The notes beneath the pieces were generated by a model. That model did not search any database. It had not been told where the DNA came from and saw nothing but the letters and a program-made list of their open reading frames with translations. The position numbers were made by a program, and so were the translations under genes. A stretch of DNA of 64,000 nt from Eudromia elegans (Eukaryota; Chordata; Aves; Tinamiformes; Tinamidae): positions 1,580,201 to 1,644,200 of the forward strand of contig PTEX01000145.1 in NCBI GenBank assembly GCA_003342815.1, in the 5' to 3' direction. This document shows positions 47,141-59,958 of the stretch, in pieces. The first letter of the stretch is position 1, and each line of letters begins with the position of its first letter.

Positions 47141-49193
47141 CTGAGGGGCGGCGCGAGGCCGCGCACGGCCACGCGGCAGCCGCAGCGCTGTCTGCGCCTG
47201 GAAGGCGAGCCCGGGTCTTCCCGCGCTCCCTCCTTCCAGGAGAAACGGGATCTGCTCCCGAGACGGGAGCGGCCTTCGCTTCATCCGCCTCGCGATGAGC
47301 ACCTCCGCACCGCGGCCAGGAGCGCGGCTCTGCTCACAACGTGGTCACTCGGAAGGCGTCGTAGGGACGGCGGATTAGGAACCAGGAAAGCCCTCAGCAC
47401 GGCTGCTGCGCGGCAGGATGAGGCTGTTTTTCTGGTGTAACAATCTCCATCTCTTGTGGTTTCAAGTCTAACACTAGAGAGAGGACGGTTTCACTCACAT
47501 AACGACTCTAATCAGAACATCCAGAAGTGTTTTTAAACTTTTCAGTTTAGTCGGTGATTTACCTTACAGCAGGTAATCATAAAATCTTTTCCTTCATCAC
47601 ATATTTCCAGCAATGGAGAAAAATCAAGCAAAATCCTTACAACCAGCCTCTAAATTATGCCTTGCTAGCATATTCATCTTAAAATAAATCACTTGCAACA
47701 TAGTTGTTGTAATATAGATTATCTTCTTGCACATAAATCACACGTGCACTGTTTGATGCTACAGCATGGATTTAAGCATCAGATATATGACAGATAATAG
47801 ACAAAAAATAGTTTTGTTTCTTGGCAGAGATGTATATTTAAATTAGCCAAGAACAAAACAATTTACAAAACACTGATATTCTCAAAACTTTTAGTTTGTC
47901 TTAGCTTGTCCTCAGGAGGACCATATGAAAATTCAGGTAGATTCCTAAATTGAGTCATTTCTGAAGGCTAACCTGGCTTATTCTGGATAGAAAAGTTCAT
48001 AAAATTACCCTTTTTGTGATTCATATCGCAGAAATACATAAACCAGAGAAAACAGTGAGGATAGGAATTAGATTATATATAATCTGCCATCCTTCAGGAT
48101 AGCAAACAACCTCTATCGGAATCTCTAGTGAGGACACATCTGTGCATTTGAGAAAATGAGAAAATAGCTGTGAATAAGCTTTTGAAAGTTGAAACTCAGT
48201 TTTAAAATAACAAATATTAAACTTCAGGAACAGTGGGCCTCAAATAAGAAATTTCCTCTTCCCTGCGACACACAAGCTTATAAGATAACTGCTATAATAT
48301 CATGACAAATGCTGCTTTAGAAGTGGAGAGCAAGAAGAGAGTTCAGCTACTGCTTTAGTTATGAAAGGACAGAAAGAATTCCAATAGTTCTCACCATGCT
48401 TTGGGAGCTTTCCTCATGCCAATATAACTCATACTAGACCTCACAAATTTACTTTGCTCTTCACATCAGCTCAGTAGTTTTTACCTGAAAAATAAAGTTT
48501 TCATCTTTATTTTTATTTTTGACATCATTTTCTTTCATTTAAGCGTATTATCCCTTAGCATTTTTCATTTGAAAATTTGTACTTTGAAAATTTTTGTCCT
48601 CCTCTGGAATGCCATCTAGTGGCTTCATCTTGGAAAAGACCAGCTTTTACTTTTGTCAAAATGAAAAAAGACTGTTTGAAATTTTCAGAAGCCTAAAGAA
48701 TTCTGTAGTTATAGTAAAAATATCAGTGATAAACCAAACAAACAGGCAAAAACAAACAAACAAAAAAAAAAAAGCTCAACAACTGACCCTGTGAAGAGTT
48801 CATAAACCATTACAGGTTCATATAAATTTTCTTCAAAAAAAAAAAAAAAGAGATTGTAGAATATTCTTGAGGCTCTTCCTTTTAAATAACTTACATAATT
48901 TCCTGAAAATGCATAATGGTTATGTGCAGTTAGCTATCTGCACTTGAGAATACTATTTTAATACACATGCACCTGTGTACATCTAAGGTTACCTAAAGAA
49001 GCGAACACTGCCTTCAGTATTTCATCAACATGAATATATAAAATACAAAGTAACAGCAATTTTTCCTCTATCAAAATCTTCACAGAAAGTAAAACTTTTC
49101 AAAATAGATGTCTTTCTCTCTTGTTTTTTGAATCTGTGTGAGAAACCTCATGAATTAGTAAATCTAATAAGTGCTAGTAAATCTAGCACTTTT

Positions 49194-49211
49194 ACACACA
49201 CACACACACAC
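49194..49211. repeat. CA microsatellite
   Basis: Nine AC units without interruption. Confidence 0.9.
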
Positions 49212-51034
49212 TTATTTGACTCTGCGTTCTCCAGTGTTGAGATCTTCTGATGCCTGCTAGATACAAATCTTAACGCCCGAGAAAGGCCTCTGAATTGCTC
49301 CTAAATTTTGCTTTAAAAAGCACAAACCAGCAAGTGCTTATTATGCTACTGGAGAGAACCGATAAAGGTAATTGTCTTACAAGTAGTAATACAGTAATTT
49401 AAATAGTAACTCCCAACATTTGGCTTTAGCTCTCTCTTAGGCATAGCATTAAAGCCAGATGCAGCATTTGAAGTAAAGAAAGTTTAGCAGATAAAGTCTC
49501 AGTATTGCATTAACTACCAGGGTTGTGTTTTACCATAATCCCAATCATTTTATCATTAAAATCCTAAAATAATTTTAATATATTTACTAGTCATCATCAG
49601 CTTTCTTATTAGACCAGGCATCTTTTGTACTCATTAAAGACAGAGCATATTTTAGGCTCCTCAGTTTAAAAAAGCTTGTTTAAACATTTTTTAAACAAAT
49701 TTCAGTTGGTACCCACATATACTTTCACATTAATTCCCTTCAAAAAGGATTAACTTTTGGGAAGTCTGCAGGTTAGCTTTGAATAATACAAGAGAAAGCA
49801 CAAAATTTTCTTCTCTAGATGGCAGTGAAAACTCGGAATAACCTTTCCAAGACATCTTATTCAGCTTTGTAGCTCCATTGCTTCTGCAATGGAAAATTTT
49901 AATTTTCACTTAGTGTCTGTAGTACAAACCTGCAACAACTTCTACGAAAAAAGAGCTCCTACAAAACGTTAGGTAGTTGACTGTAGCAGCACTCAAACTA
50001 CCTTTAATCCACTCTATATGTTTTTCCTTGAACAGACACATTATCTTTAAAATTGCAATGGAACTGAAAAATCAAAGGCAAATTGCACAGAACTGCAAAT
50101 TCTTCTCTCTGGTTTGAATATTTTTAATTGGTGTCCATAACTTTAAATCTGAGGAGTGATATATACTATTTTAAGTATCTGAAAGAAGCACCTAGCCAGA
50201 TGTACCAAATAATATCTACTTTTTGTCTTTCCTTATTAGAAGGTAATATTCTAATTCAAGATCCATGATACACAAATAAATCCATGAAAATAGATCTTTA
50301 TATATAGAAATCTTTTACAAAAGCAAATTCTATACATATAAAAGCCACTTAAACTTGTTATTACACTAAATGTGGTAACCTACTTCCTGGTCAAGAAGCC
50401 TCAATCTCTGTTCACAACTAAAGGGTTAGTCCCTCCTGCTCTCACCTTGAGTCTTCCCTGATCCTTCCCCTCTGCTAGAATTAAGTGTTCACACAGCCAG
50501 AGAAGTCAACCAGATCAAACAAAAATAGTTTTTGGTAAGGTTCATATCAGAAGTCTGATTCTAGGGGCTGCATGATTACAGATATACTGTATTAGCACTA
50601 TAAAGTTGAGAAAAATACACAAATAAAGATGTGAGGAAAGGGCAGGATCACATCTTTCTAAAACTAATTAATTTCCAATGGCCTATCACATATGCTTGTT
50701 AACATGAAAATACAGGTAAAAGCAACTGTCAGTTGCAATACTTGCCATTTCTTAAAAAGCTCAGTGACACTATAATCTAGTCATATAACAATATACAGTG
50801 AATCACTGTGATTCTAAATTTTTTTTGTAAAATAATTTTTGTTTGTTAAAGAGACAAGAGCGGTTGTTCAGAAAGAATTAGGCAGCAAAACCTTGTTAAT
50901 CAGGAAGTGACAAAGGGGAAACAAGTGAAAGGTTATAGAGCAGCTGAAGAGAATGTTCTTAAACTATTTTTGTAAGACACTGGAAGTAGTCTTAAGATGA
51001 CTAAATATAAGTGGATATGAAGACAAAACATGTT

Positions 51035-51040
51035 TTTATT
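51035..51040 (-). terminator. NDUFA5 polyadenylation signal
   Basis: AATAAA on the minus strand about 100 bases after the NDUFA5 stop, the first such word downstream. It would give a short 3' UTR, which is common for this class of gene. Confidence 0.5.
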
Positions 51041-51139
51041 AAGTTATTTTCTTTAATTTAAAGATAATTGTCAGTAGCATTATTTAACATTTAACATATT
51101 TAACATTTTTTCGAATTTCAAGTTACACCGCTTTGAATA

Positions 51140-51241
51140 TTATATTGGCCATCTCCACTGGTCAGAAGGAGGTTCATCAATTAGAGGTTCCCATGGTTTC
51201 CACTGTGTCATTTTCCTTGCCAGAGAGAGCTCGCTTTCGGC
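51140..51241 (-). CDS. NDUFA5: NDUFA5 last coding exon
   Basis: 33 codons and [23 protein letters not shown], then PSDQWRWPI. The C-terminus DQWxWPI is diagnostic. Confidence 0.97.
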   Translation of the reverse strand, partial: AESELSLARKMTQWKPWEPLIDEPPSDQWRWPI

Positions 51242-54181
51242 CTGTATATAAACAACATATACAACCTTTTAAAAACTGAGTATCACTCAAGTATGAAATT
51301 AACTTTGTTTCAGCTTATCATACCAGTGATAGATCACCCTCTACCATGGTCAGGGATTACTTCAATGAACAAACAAAAAGTTTCTTTTGATTTTTAATAT
51401 TTCAGGTGACCCCAAAATGCTCACAGGGACACCTGATCATGTAGTCATTCCCAGAGACAGCTTCATGACAACCTCTTCAACCCCATTATTTTCCCATTCT
51501 ACCTAGTTTATCTTCTGTTATCTGCACCTTCCACAGACTGTATGCATATTAAGCAAATATTTAGCATTAACATGGTAACCACTACTAAGTGTGTTAGTTT
51601 TCAACCTGATCATCTCTTTCATGCTTCATTTTCAGCTTCTTTATAAAACAAATAAACAACGATGGTTTCTAGAAAAGTTAAACTGCAAATTTTAAGTTCA
51701 GCCAAAACAACACTTGGAAACACTACTCCAAATTGTACCTAATTTTAAGTTTCCCATTTTTTACCTGTAAAATGACTTCTTCTATGTGACCACTATTCAG
51801 CTTGTCTTGTAGTTTTTGGACATCTTTTTCCTGTGTATTCAAATACATGTGTTTAATTTTACTTAGCAATAGAAACAGACTTCTCTAACAGTAAACAAAA
51901 TGTCAATTTCTCAACTGTAAAACTGAAAAGCACTACTACTTAATGGCATCCAAAGAACCAGCAAAGGGCTGCAGTATGCATCTTGAAAGATATTTTCTTT
52001 ACCCTTACGAAAAATATTCAATCTTGCAGTTATCACCTTAAATACACCACCAATATCGCATCGCTTACTGCACCCAGTAAGTGTTTTAAAATGTCAAATG
52101 TAAATGTCAATTGTTCTATAATCACATGGACTTTCTGGTACAAACGTGTAGAAGTTGTCACTATTCTACAAATTTTCAAAAATCATTTTTCTTCTAATTT
52201 TTACAGAAAGCACCGTCTATAAGAATATCTATTTTTAATATCCATTCAAAATATTCTAGTCAATAACAAAAACGAGACCTCAATTATTTCTGATTTACTA
52301 TCTGAAAGTTGCTTATACCCCTAGAAAAGAGCTAGTCATTTCAAAAGTCATTCTTCACATCCTAAAAATCTTTTCACTGTGCAATATGTATGAAACAGTT
52401 CTATACTTACCGTTTGCACCAAATTAATTCGCTGATTTACAATCTGCTCAGTGTATTTCCTATATGCTGCATCTTTGGGAATGTTTTGCAAGACATTGAG
52501 AATTTTTGTATACAGTATTCGCAGGCGCTGAAGTGATCAAGAGACAGTGTTAAAATACAAAACTGGACTTATTTAACTACACATCCTACTTAATCTCCTT
52601 AAACACACAGAACAAAGTACTGAAATTATTTGGATCTGAAGTGTTTGAAAAAACAATATAGCCAAGTCTGACCCACAAAATTATTTTCTTGGGCTAGATT
52701 GGAATTTATCAGAAATCATCATTGGCACCTTCCTTACAAAATAAAATATTGTAATTTGATGTATATATGATACAAAATTGAACTAGATACCGGTATTTCT
52801 AGTATTAACGATGCTTCTCACAAATCAAATTCAACTCCAAATGATTAGTTTCAGAAAAATTACTTAAGATAAAAAGACACATATTACTTAAACTAATGCG
52901 TTTTGGCTTTTTTTTCCCCCGGAACCTCTGCTCATGGTGGTACAAAGTTCAACTGTAAATACTGCTGTATTTAAATGCAGCAGTAAAGCACATATCAAGA
53001 TTATAATACATGCCAGCTATTGGACATCTCTTGGCTTAATAACAGTACCTAACTGAAGTAGAAAGTAAGTTCTATAAGAAGAAACAGAAGCATATTTTAA
53101 ATTCAATTGTTGCATAGCTGGGAATTTCAAGATGAGGAGAAAATAAACTGCAGAAACCCTACCAAAGTTCCCATCTCTTGTATAAAGAAGTCAGATGCTA
53201 CAGACATACTTGCCTCGAGTAGGCAATAAGCAGGTACCAAAATGCACATAAACAAGTTACCCGCTGCCCAAGAACTACTGGGATATTCCAATCACAATCC
53301 CTGGATGTGATTTTTCATTAAATGATAATGTATCTGTCAGGTATAGTTACTCCACACCCTCAGACGAAGTATAGCTTTTTTAGGTATTTACTGAAAATAA
53401 AATAGTGAGGTATGAAGAAAAAAAGTGTGCTTGTTGTGCTTGTGCACTAGTAATGATATTTATAAAAAGGGTTTAATTAAATATTTAGTTATTGTGTTTG
53501 AATTGGAGGACTACAAAAGATGCATCAAAATGAGTTCAAGAAAAGAACTTGAAGAAAGTGAGATTTCTGAAATGAGCACATGTAACAAGAAAACATACCC
53601 AAAATAATGCCTTGTGAATTAAAACTTTAAGAATTCATCTGTTTGTCTGTATTTCTGCTCTCACTTTGGAAAACACTCACAATCTGTCATTCAGTTTGTG
53701 ACCTCTTTAAGGGATTTCACCCAAACCCAAACACGAACAAACCCCACTTTGTTCTCCCTCTCAGTTTCACGGAATTACTTGTCAGCTTACAGAACAACTT
53801 GTAACGTACCTCGTGGGGGTTTTCAGTGACAGCTAATCCTACCAGGCCGGAGGTCTGCAGAGAGAGCACACAGGAGCGTGTCGCGCACCAAGGCGCTATC
53901 TTCGCGCTGCTTAACCCTTTGGGGCCCTCCCCGCCTCACAACTTCCCGCGACAAGAGCCCCCAGCGCCACACGGCGCCGCCACCTCCGCGCCCGCCGCCG
54001 CCTCGCTGCTCCCACGCGGACGTTAACAGTCGCGGCTGCCCGGGCCGCGCTGGGCCGCCGCGCTGGGCCCCTGCGCGGCCACCCCGCTCGGCTCCCCGCT
54101 CCGTGGAAGGCGGCCGCGGCGGGAAGGCCCACGCGGGACGAGCACACAGACCCCTCTCACCTTCCTCAGCGCGCCCGCCAT
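51140..54181 (-). CDS. NDUFA5: NDUFA5, complex I subunit B13, complete
   Basis: Five exons (54161-54181, 53810-53854, 52411-52527, 51765-51830 and 51140-51241) join to 116 codons, the same length as human NDUFA5. The protein opens [20 protein letters not shown], continues [24 protein letters not shown] and [13 protein letters not shown], and ends [15 protein letters not shown]5 is an accessory subunit of NADH:ubiquinone oxidoreductase, in the matrix arm (Q module) at the inner mitochondrial membrane; it has no membrane segment, and none is seen. All introns are GT-AG and phase 0. The ATG has G at -3 and G at +4 and lies in a CpG island with NRF1 sites. Direction and position beside IQUB and ASB15 agree with other vertebrates. 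Confidence 0.97.
51765..51830 (-). CDS. NDUFA5: NDUFA5 coding exon 4
   Basis: 22 codons with [11 protein letters not shown] and HIEEVILQ, matching the DVKKLEDQL...LEEVILQ segment of mammals. Acceptor ACACAG, donor GTAAAA. Confidence 0.95.
52411..52527 (-). CDS. NDUFA5: NDUFA5 coding exon 3
   Basis: 39 codons: [20 protein letters not shown], then [19 protein letters not shown]. This is the conserved core of the subunit. Confidence 0.97.
52528..53809. other. NDUFA5: NDUFA5 intron 2 (introns 3 and 4 also empty)
   Basis: 1.28 kb without recognised features. Introns 3 (51831-52410) and 4 (51242-51764) are likewise plain AT-rich sequence. Intron 1 (53855-54160) is GC-rich and belongs to the CpG island. 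Confidence 0.75.
53810..53854 (-). CDS. NDUFA5: NDUFA5 coding exon 2
   Basis: 15 codons, [15 protein letters not shown]. Acceptor CTCTCTCTGCAG, donor GTACGT. Confidence 0.96.
54161..54181 (-). CDS. NDUFA5: NDUFA5 coding exon 1
   Basis: Seven codons, MAGALRK, then donor GTGAGA. Human has MAGVLKK here. It is too short to call alone but fixed by the next exon's frame and by the promoter. Confidence 0.93.
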
Positions 54182-54211
54182 AGCTGCGCCCGGCGCCGCC
54201 AGGAGCCGCCG

Positions 54212-54223
54212 TACGCATGCGCC
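54212..54223 (+). promoter_or_regulatory. NRF1-type site 1 (variant)
   Basis: TACGCATGCGCC, one base off the NRF1 core at position 2, about 30 bases upstream of the NDUFA5 ATG. Confidence 0.45.
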
Positions 54224-54274
54224 GCACCAAGACCCCGTGAGCGACAGCCAGAGGACGCGGCGAAGGACGGCGGC

Positions 54275-54286
54275 TGCGCATGCGCC
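54275..54286 (+). promoter_or_regulatory. NRF1-type site 2
   Basis: TGCGCATGCGCC, a full palindromic NRF1 core, about 95 bases upstream of the ATG. Confidence 0.7.
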
Positions 54287-54296
54287 GGAGCCGCGG

Positions 54297-54301
54297 ATTG
54301 G
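54297..54301 (-). promoter_or_regulatory. CCAAT box
   Basis: CCAAT on the minus strand (ATTGG on the plus) between two NRF1 sites, about 115 bases upstream of the NDUFA5 ATG; a usual place for NF-Y binding. Confidence 0.5.
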
Positions 54302-54313
54302 CTGTCTCAGCAG

Positions 54314-54325
54314 TGCGCATGCGCC
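54314..54325 (+). promoter_or_regulatory. NRF1-type site 3
   Basis: TGCGCATGCGCC, identical to site 2, 39 bases from it. Confidence 0.7.
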
Positions 54326-54344
54326 GGGTGGTGCGGCGCAGCGT

Positions 54345-54356
54345 GGCGCGTGCGCA
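54345..54356 (-). promoter_or_regulatory. NRF1-type site 4
   Basis: The minus strand reads TGCGCACGCGCC. It is 31 bases from site 3. Confidence 0.55.
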
Positions 54357-57300
54357 GAGCCTCGACCCGAGGGTGCGCGGGAGGCGGGTCGCACCAAGGC
54401 GTCGGGGCGGTCGGGGCGCTGTCGCGCGGCGGCGTCTCCGGCTCCCCGGGTTGGGGAGGCGTCGCATAAAAATCACGAGTCCTGCGTGTTGTGTGGGTTT
54501 TTTATTTTATTCTCCCTAGGCAAAGGTAAAAGTTGTAGATAGTTCGTGTCTCCTGTATCACTGGTGACGCTTGAAAGCAATGGCTACCAAGCAGTTGTTG
54601 TCTGTAACTGCCAGTAATGTGTCCTTAGAGCTGCTACAGCAGCATGTGCTTTGGGAGTTGTTAATTTTATTTATTTGTTTATTTTTGCAATGGTCCCACA
54701 GCATTTAAGCTTAGTAGAATGCAAAAGTAGTTTCAAGGTTTTCTTTTGGATATCAGACAGCTAAGATTTATCCTAGTGACCTAACTGCTTATTTAAAAGG
54801 CAAATTTTGCACAGTAGGACTTAATAGTATTTGTATTTTAACTGTTTGTATTGTAATTATTCTAGATAAATCTTTACTGATTTCTTTTGGTCTACTCTTG
54901 AGGTCCTTTACTTTTTTTTGCTTTCTCCTCTAACTGATAAGCCCTGCCAATATCTGAGCTTGCAGAATATCAATGAATTTTCACTGAAAATTAGTCTTTT
55001 AATAACATAGGGGCTACCTGAGCAGCATAACAAGCAACCTTATTGACAAAGTTGCTATTAGGATGCACCGTGTTTGCTTCTCCGCTTCTCCTGCGTGCTC
55101 CTGGGGATTGCAGTCTGAGAGGCCTGAGGCTCCTGAACTCGGCCTTTCTGAGCCATAGGGAATATGCCCGTATGTTCAAAATGCAATTATTTAAAAATTC
55201 CATCCCTTTCTAGTTGACCATCCCCATATTTTTCTGGTCTTTGTAGCGTTTCAAGCAGGTGAGTATGTGTGATTCATAACCAGCCTTAGCAGATATTACT
55301 CCATGGGTGGCCGTTGTCTGCAGCCAAATTAGCCATATAGCCCAATTAGCTCCATTCAAATACCAGTTTTAATCAGCTGTCTAGACAACCGAAGCCCACA
55401 GGGGTCCCTGCTGACTCCAAGCACCAAGTATACAAAATGTTAAGTTTTTTGACAAGACAGTTGATAAATATATCAGGAACCCAAAGGTATTTCAGTAACA
55501 AGTTGCTCAAATTGTTAAATACTGTTTCAAAGAGTAGTTCATGTAGCTTAAAATGTAACAGCTCCGAGACCATTACTACCTAAGAAGTATTACCAGAGTG
55601 CATACAGTAATTACCATGTTTTTGAAAGAAAAATCTACATAGCATTTTACAGTTTATTATCATTTTATCAGTGGGTACTCAGGAATGTGTCCTGTGTGTT
55701 GTCATTACACGGTGCATAGGCACCCCAGGAAGTCCTTACTACAGCTGCGACTTCTCTCTTCTTGGTCTCGCCAATGAATTTATCTCACAGTGTGAAAACT
55801 TGCAAATTGTGACAAGATTCAATATCTGGACAAGAGTCTTATTTTTTCTACATGCCTGAAATTAAAATTTACTGACGGATTTAAGCCTAATAGCTGTGTA
55901 AGGTCTGAATCGGACACTGTTTGCATAACAATGCTACATAGTACTGAAAACAGTTCGAAAAGCAAAATTATACTGTACCTGAAAGATGGACTTGTACTAG
56001 TGATGACAGTGTCCTGGTGAGGCAAGGGGAAGCACTAAGGGGAAGCAGTTAAAACATCTGTGGTTTTATATGTATGTGTGTAGGAACATGCTCATACACA
56101 TATGTACACACCTCATATAGTTGCATATATTTTATATTTATTAATGTATTTTATCTCTTAGGCAGCTGTGGAGCAGGTTCTCAGCACTGCTGCTGTTGTT
56201 GCTGTTGCATTGACTGGGATTTGTTTTGGAGGCTCTTCACAGTTATTCAAGGCACGACGGTGAAAGCAGTTGAAGTGAACATTATTCATTATCATTAAAT
56301 TATTTTATTGATCTTATGCCCAAACATGACATGCATTTAAGCATCCTGGTTAGGCTTTCGGTTTTGTTGTTCTATAAATGCAAGCGGAGAGATGGAGTTC
56401 AGGACATTTGCTCCTATCTACCCGTTTATGTAGCTCCTCAGAATTCACAGTATAAATTTTTTGTTTCATCAGACCAATTGCAGGCCAGTTTGAAGATCGC
56501 TTTCCAGCTTGTTATGTTCAGTTTGTGACTGTTGAAATTTGTGTTTCTTTTTATCATAAGAACTTCAGTTGAGTAAAAACTAAACCAAGACAGATAAATA
56601 ATATAACATTAGTGTCTATCTAGAGAGAGAAAACAAAAAATCTCATTTCCTACTCGCCTTATACTCTTTGTCTTAACTTATTGGGCACAGTGTTCTTTAT
56701 ATTATCTTTGGGTTACTCTGCTTTGTCTCACTGATGCCTGTGCCGCTCTGTTTCCTGCTTATTTGTCCAATTTCAAATTTTTAAATCTACTTAAATAAAT
56801 ACAGTCCTTGACTGTCAGTGAATCCATAAAGCACTGTGTATAAGCCTCAGAGAAAGTGATCAGTATTTGATGATGTGACATGACAACACCCAAGACTAGT
56901 TCGAGATTAGACCTTAGATTTATTTCAATTTATGTAAATATGTTACTAGATTTTGTTAACAGAGCCATTGAGAGTAAGTTTGCAAATAATCTGTTTTCTT
57001 AATGAGAGTTTTTGAGCCAATGAGGGCACAGACAATCTCATTGTGCCATCCAGACCTCGTGTTAAATTTCATGAGATTTTAGAGAAGTCATGTGTAATAC
57101 TTTCCTGTGGGTTGAGCATGCTTATATTACAGTTGTACAAGGTCAGACCTTAATTTAACTAGCAACTGTGTATTTAATTTTAGAAATATCACAGGACACC
57201 TCAGCTTGCAAGAGGCTATTCCTGGCTATTCGAAAGGCAGGCCCAAGAGTAACAGTGAGGAGATAATGGGTTGAAAAGGTGAGAAATTGCTATGCTCCAG

Positions 57301-58181
57301 TTTGACTAATAGTGAAATACTTGCAAACTGAATAATACTTAATATACTGAAACCAAATTTAGACTTATTAATTATTTTATTGCTATGAATAACCTCTTCG
57401 GGACTGCATGCCTAAGGGACTTCTATTTATAGAAAGCCAAGCTAGGATTGCCTAGTTTATTTTAAAGATAAGAATTAGAATAACATTAATGTTCACATAA
57501 CATTAATTTTGTATCCGGGTATCTAGTAGTGAAAAACCTTTGATACACTTCTCTCTACAGAAAGACCCAATTTTCCATGATTAGCAAGTATTTCAGACAT
57601 TTTGCAATGAAAACAAAAGTAACTTCAAGAAAGCTGAACCTCTTTTGTAGGAAAAACTGAATTTTTATTTCACAGTAAGTATGCTCATAATACCAAGTTA
57701 AGAGCAGCAAGCAACTTTTTTTTTTTTAAAAAAAAAAAAGAGAGAAAATCATAAAAAGGACGGAGTACTCAAAATGTGTTTACAAAAAATATTCCTGGTG
57801 ATACAAAGACTGAAATTTGTTTGGAGGAAGCATTTCCAAAAGCTGATTTTCCATGAGCAAATGAATTAAAATTTTGCTACTGAGCATTTTAACTTTTTCA
57901 CTGATACCTCATATGAGGGAGAGGTTTGTACTGCTGCTCAGTGTTCCAGCCACTGTTATATTCCTCTGTGATCCCACTGGAACATCCACACTTCATTTGG
58001 ATCTTGTCACCTCAGCACAGCATATTACCAGCAGTGATATAGCAAATCAAGCTCCCAAAGCATTTATAAACCATTTATAAACCTCTAGTAATGTGTCCAA
58101 CACTTGTGCTATGATGATCTATTTGCTTTATCATATTTAGTCTACCATGTCACAGTCACTTTCTACCTTCTTTTTCCATTT

Positions 58182-58208
58182 TATATATATATGTGTGTAT
58201 ATATATAT
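58182..58208. repeat. TA/TG microsatellite
   Basis: A TATATA run broken by a short TGTGTG run. Confidence 0.9.
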
Positions 58209-59845
58209 TTTTCTGTGGGATAAAGTGTTTTGAGAACAGTATATACAACATTGCTAAAGTAGTGCTAGACTGAGACCTTTCTAGTTACATGTGCATGCAA
58301 GCAGAGCTCAGTACTTGCTCTGACATAGTCAATTATGGGAAATGCAGCAAAGAGATACTTGACCAAATAGGTAAGAAAGCTATAAAACTAGTAAAAACAA
58401 AGGTATATGATGACCTGTTAACTATTTTGTTTTTATAATCCTTCAGAGATAAGGAAGAGGTAGACAGGCAATATATGTTGCCCCCAAATATATGGATTTT
58501 CTTGCTAAATTTGTAGCTAGGGTTTTTGTGCAAAATGCTGTGTGCTCTTCAATCCCCTTTAGGAATCTGTGAAGTTTGAGGGTATTGATCACAAGTTTAA
58601 ACCTGTTAAGAAATGTTAGGAACATGTATGAACAAGAAAGTAACAGGAATATACCGAACTTGCCTTCTTTCAGTGATCTTCCAATGTGATTCAAGTGCTA
58701 AAGTAAATATACTATGATAGCCTATAATATAATAATAAACTTTTGAGCTTGGTTCACTTATGCACTGCAACTTTAGGAGGGCTTGCAGGGTATGGAAGTC
58801 CTCCCTTAGGGATGCATTTTATCTCAGCAACACACAGGGAGAGAGCATTAGAAGTGCACAAAGATTGAAAATAGAAGGTTTTCTAAACAAAAGGTACAAA
58901 AAAAGGAAAAATTTTAGATTCTTGTTAACAAGAATTTGTGACATCATTTAGAAAATATGTGTTAACATGCTTCTTTTTACATGTTTTTGACATACCCATA
59001 CTTTGTATTTCACCTTGAAAGTTTATGATGAATAACTTCCTTTCTGCTTAAAGCAAACTTGTGGAAAAATGTAGAGAAAAAACTCCTAGATATTTTTTGC
59101 TGCAACAAATCTGATAAGCTTTCGTAAGCTTGTTTTGATTACAAGAGCTTCAGAATGTATTTATAAATCTTTTTAAAATTACGGAGAGGTTCATACTGTT
59201 CTCCATCTGAGAAGAAACTTGATCAAAATTCTCAAAAATTTTTTTAAAAAAGAAAAGCTAGTTCATAACTTCTGTGAATTAAAAACCTTTGTATAATCCT
59301 GAATAAGTATGATGTGTGGTCATCCTTATAATTGATCACATTTGATCTCCTCTGTACATAGTTCTCTTTTTCTTCTGTCTTTTTTTTTTTCCTACAAATT
59401 TTAAATGTGTATGTATTTTAGTTTGTTCAGCTAGGCTTGCAAATACCTATTTTAAATGAGGAATCATTCATAAGGTTTTAAGATTGTTTACTCTTCATTA
59501 TTCATGCTTTTGTGGAAATCATATTTTTGATTTGATTACCTTAGTTTAATGGTTCAAAAATTGTCTAATATTTGTTTGCATATGGTAAATGTAATATGCA
59601 AATAATAAAAGAGCTTTTCCAAATGGCATGTCCAGTACTCCCAATTCAAATGTTTCCAATTTTTTTTTCTATTATTTGTAAATAGAAATAAAGTTAGCCA
59701 AGGTATTATTCAATTAAAAAGAATTGGTATAAACACCTGATTTTATTACAAGAAACATTCAAGTGAAGTGTACCTTCTGTAGCACATGATCCTGAGTAAG
59801 TGTTTTGTGTATATTTCAAGATAGCTCCTCATTCCATAATAAATA

Positions 59846-59958
59846 ATGGATGAAAGTGAAGATTTGGCTGAACGCTTGCTCACTGAGTTTGCCATACAGC
59901 TCAGTATTCAAGAATCCAGTGCAGCCAAGCCACCAGGATCTTCCAGCTACAATGACAG
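59846..59958 (+). CDS. ASB15: ASB15 first coding exon
   Basis: 113 bases, 37 codons plus two bases. It contains [11 protein letters not shown], which resembles a ubiquitin-interacting motif and is conserved in ASB15 (human has DIQLSIQES). In-frame TAA at 59840-59842. Donor GTACTG. A possible 5' UTR acceptor (ATATTTCAAG) ends at 59820. Confidence 0.9.

Larger units (their letters stand above)
46540..47330. promoter_or_regulatory. CpG island at the IQUB start
   Basis: A sharp change to GC- and CpG-rich sequence in otherwise AT-rich DNA, covering the 5' half of IQUB exon 1 and about 500 bases upstream. It ends by about 47,440. Long open frames on both strands here reflect composition, not genes. 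It is the expected IQUB promoter. Confidence 0.85.
46840..51139. other. Intergenic region IQUB to NDUFA5
   Basis: After the CpG island the sequence turns AT-rich. I see a CA microsatellite at 49194-49211 and A-runs near 48765 and 48835. No gene, exon or named transposon was recognised. Confidence 0.65.
53930..54460. promoter_or_regulatory. CpG island at the NDUFA5 start
   Basis: Dense CpG from intron 1 to about 280 bases upstream of the ATG. It explains the long overlapping open frames on both strands here. It could also fire towards ASB15, but no plus-strand exon could be tied to it. Confidence 0.88.
54182..59845. other. Region between NDUFA5 and ASB15
   Basis: After the CpG island this is AT-rich. 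It may contain untranslated ASB15 leader exons, but none could be recognised. A TA/TG microsatellite is at 58182-58208 and a T-run next to an A-run near 57717-57740. No protein-coding exon was seen. Confidence 0.6.

Noticed and set aside
46533-47440. Several long overlapping open frames around the IQUB start
   Set aside because: They are shadows of exon 1 and of the CpG island; low stop frequency follows from GC content.
53823-54542. Frames of up to 217 codons around the NDUFA5 start on both strands
   Set aside because: Arginine- and proline-rich translations typical of CpG islands; they cut across the NDUFA5 exons and promoter.
56181-56211. Short CTG/TTG run encoding cysteines or leucines
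   Set aside because: Only a few units, broken by changes; not a notable triplet repeat.
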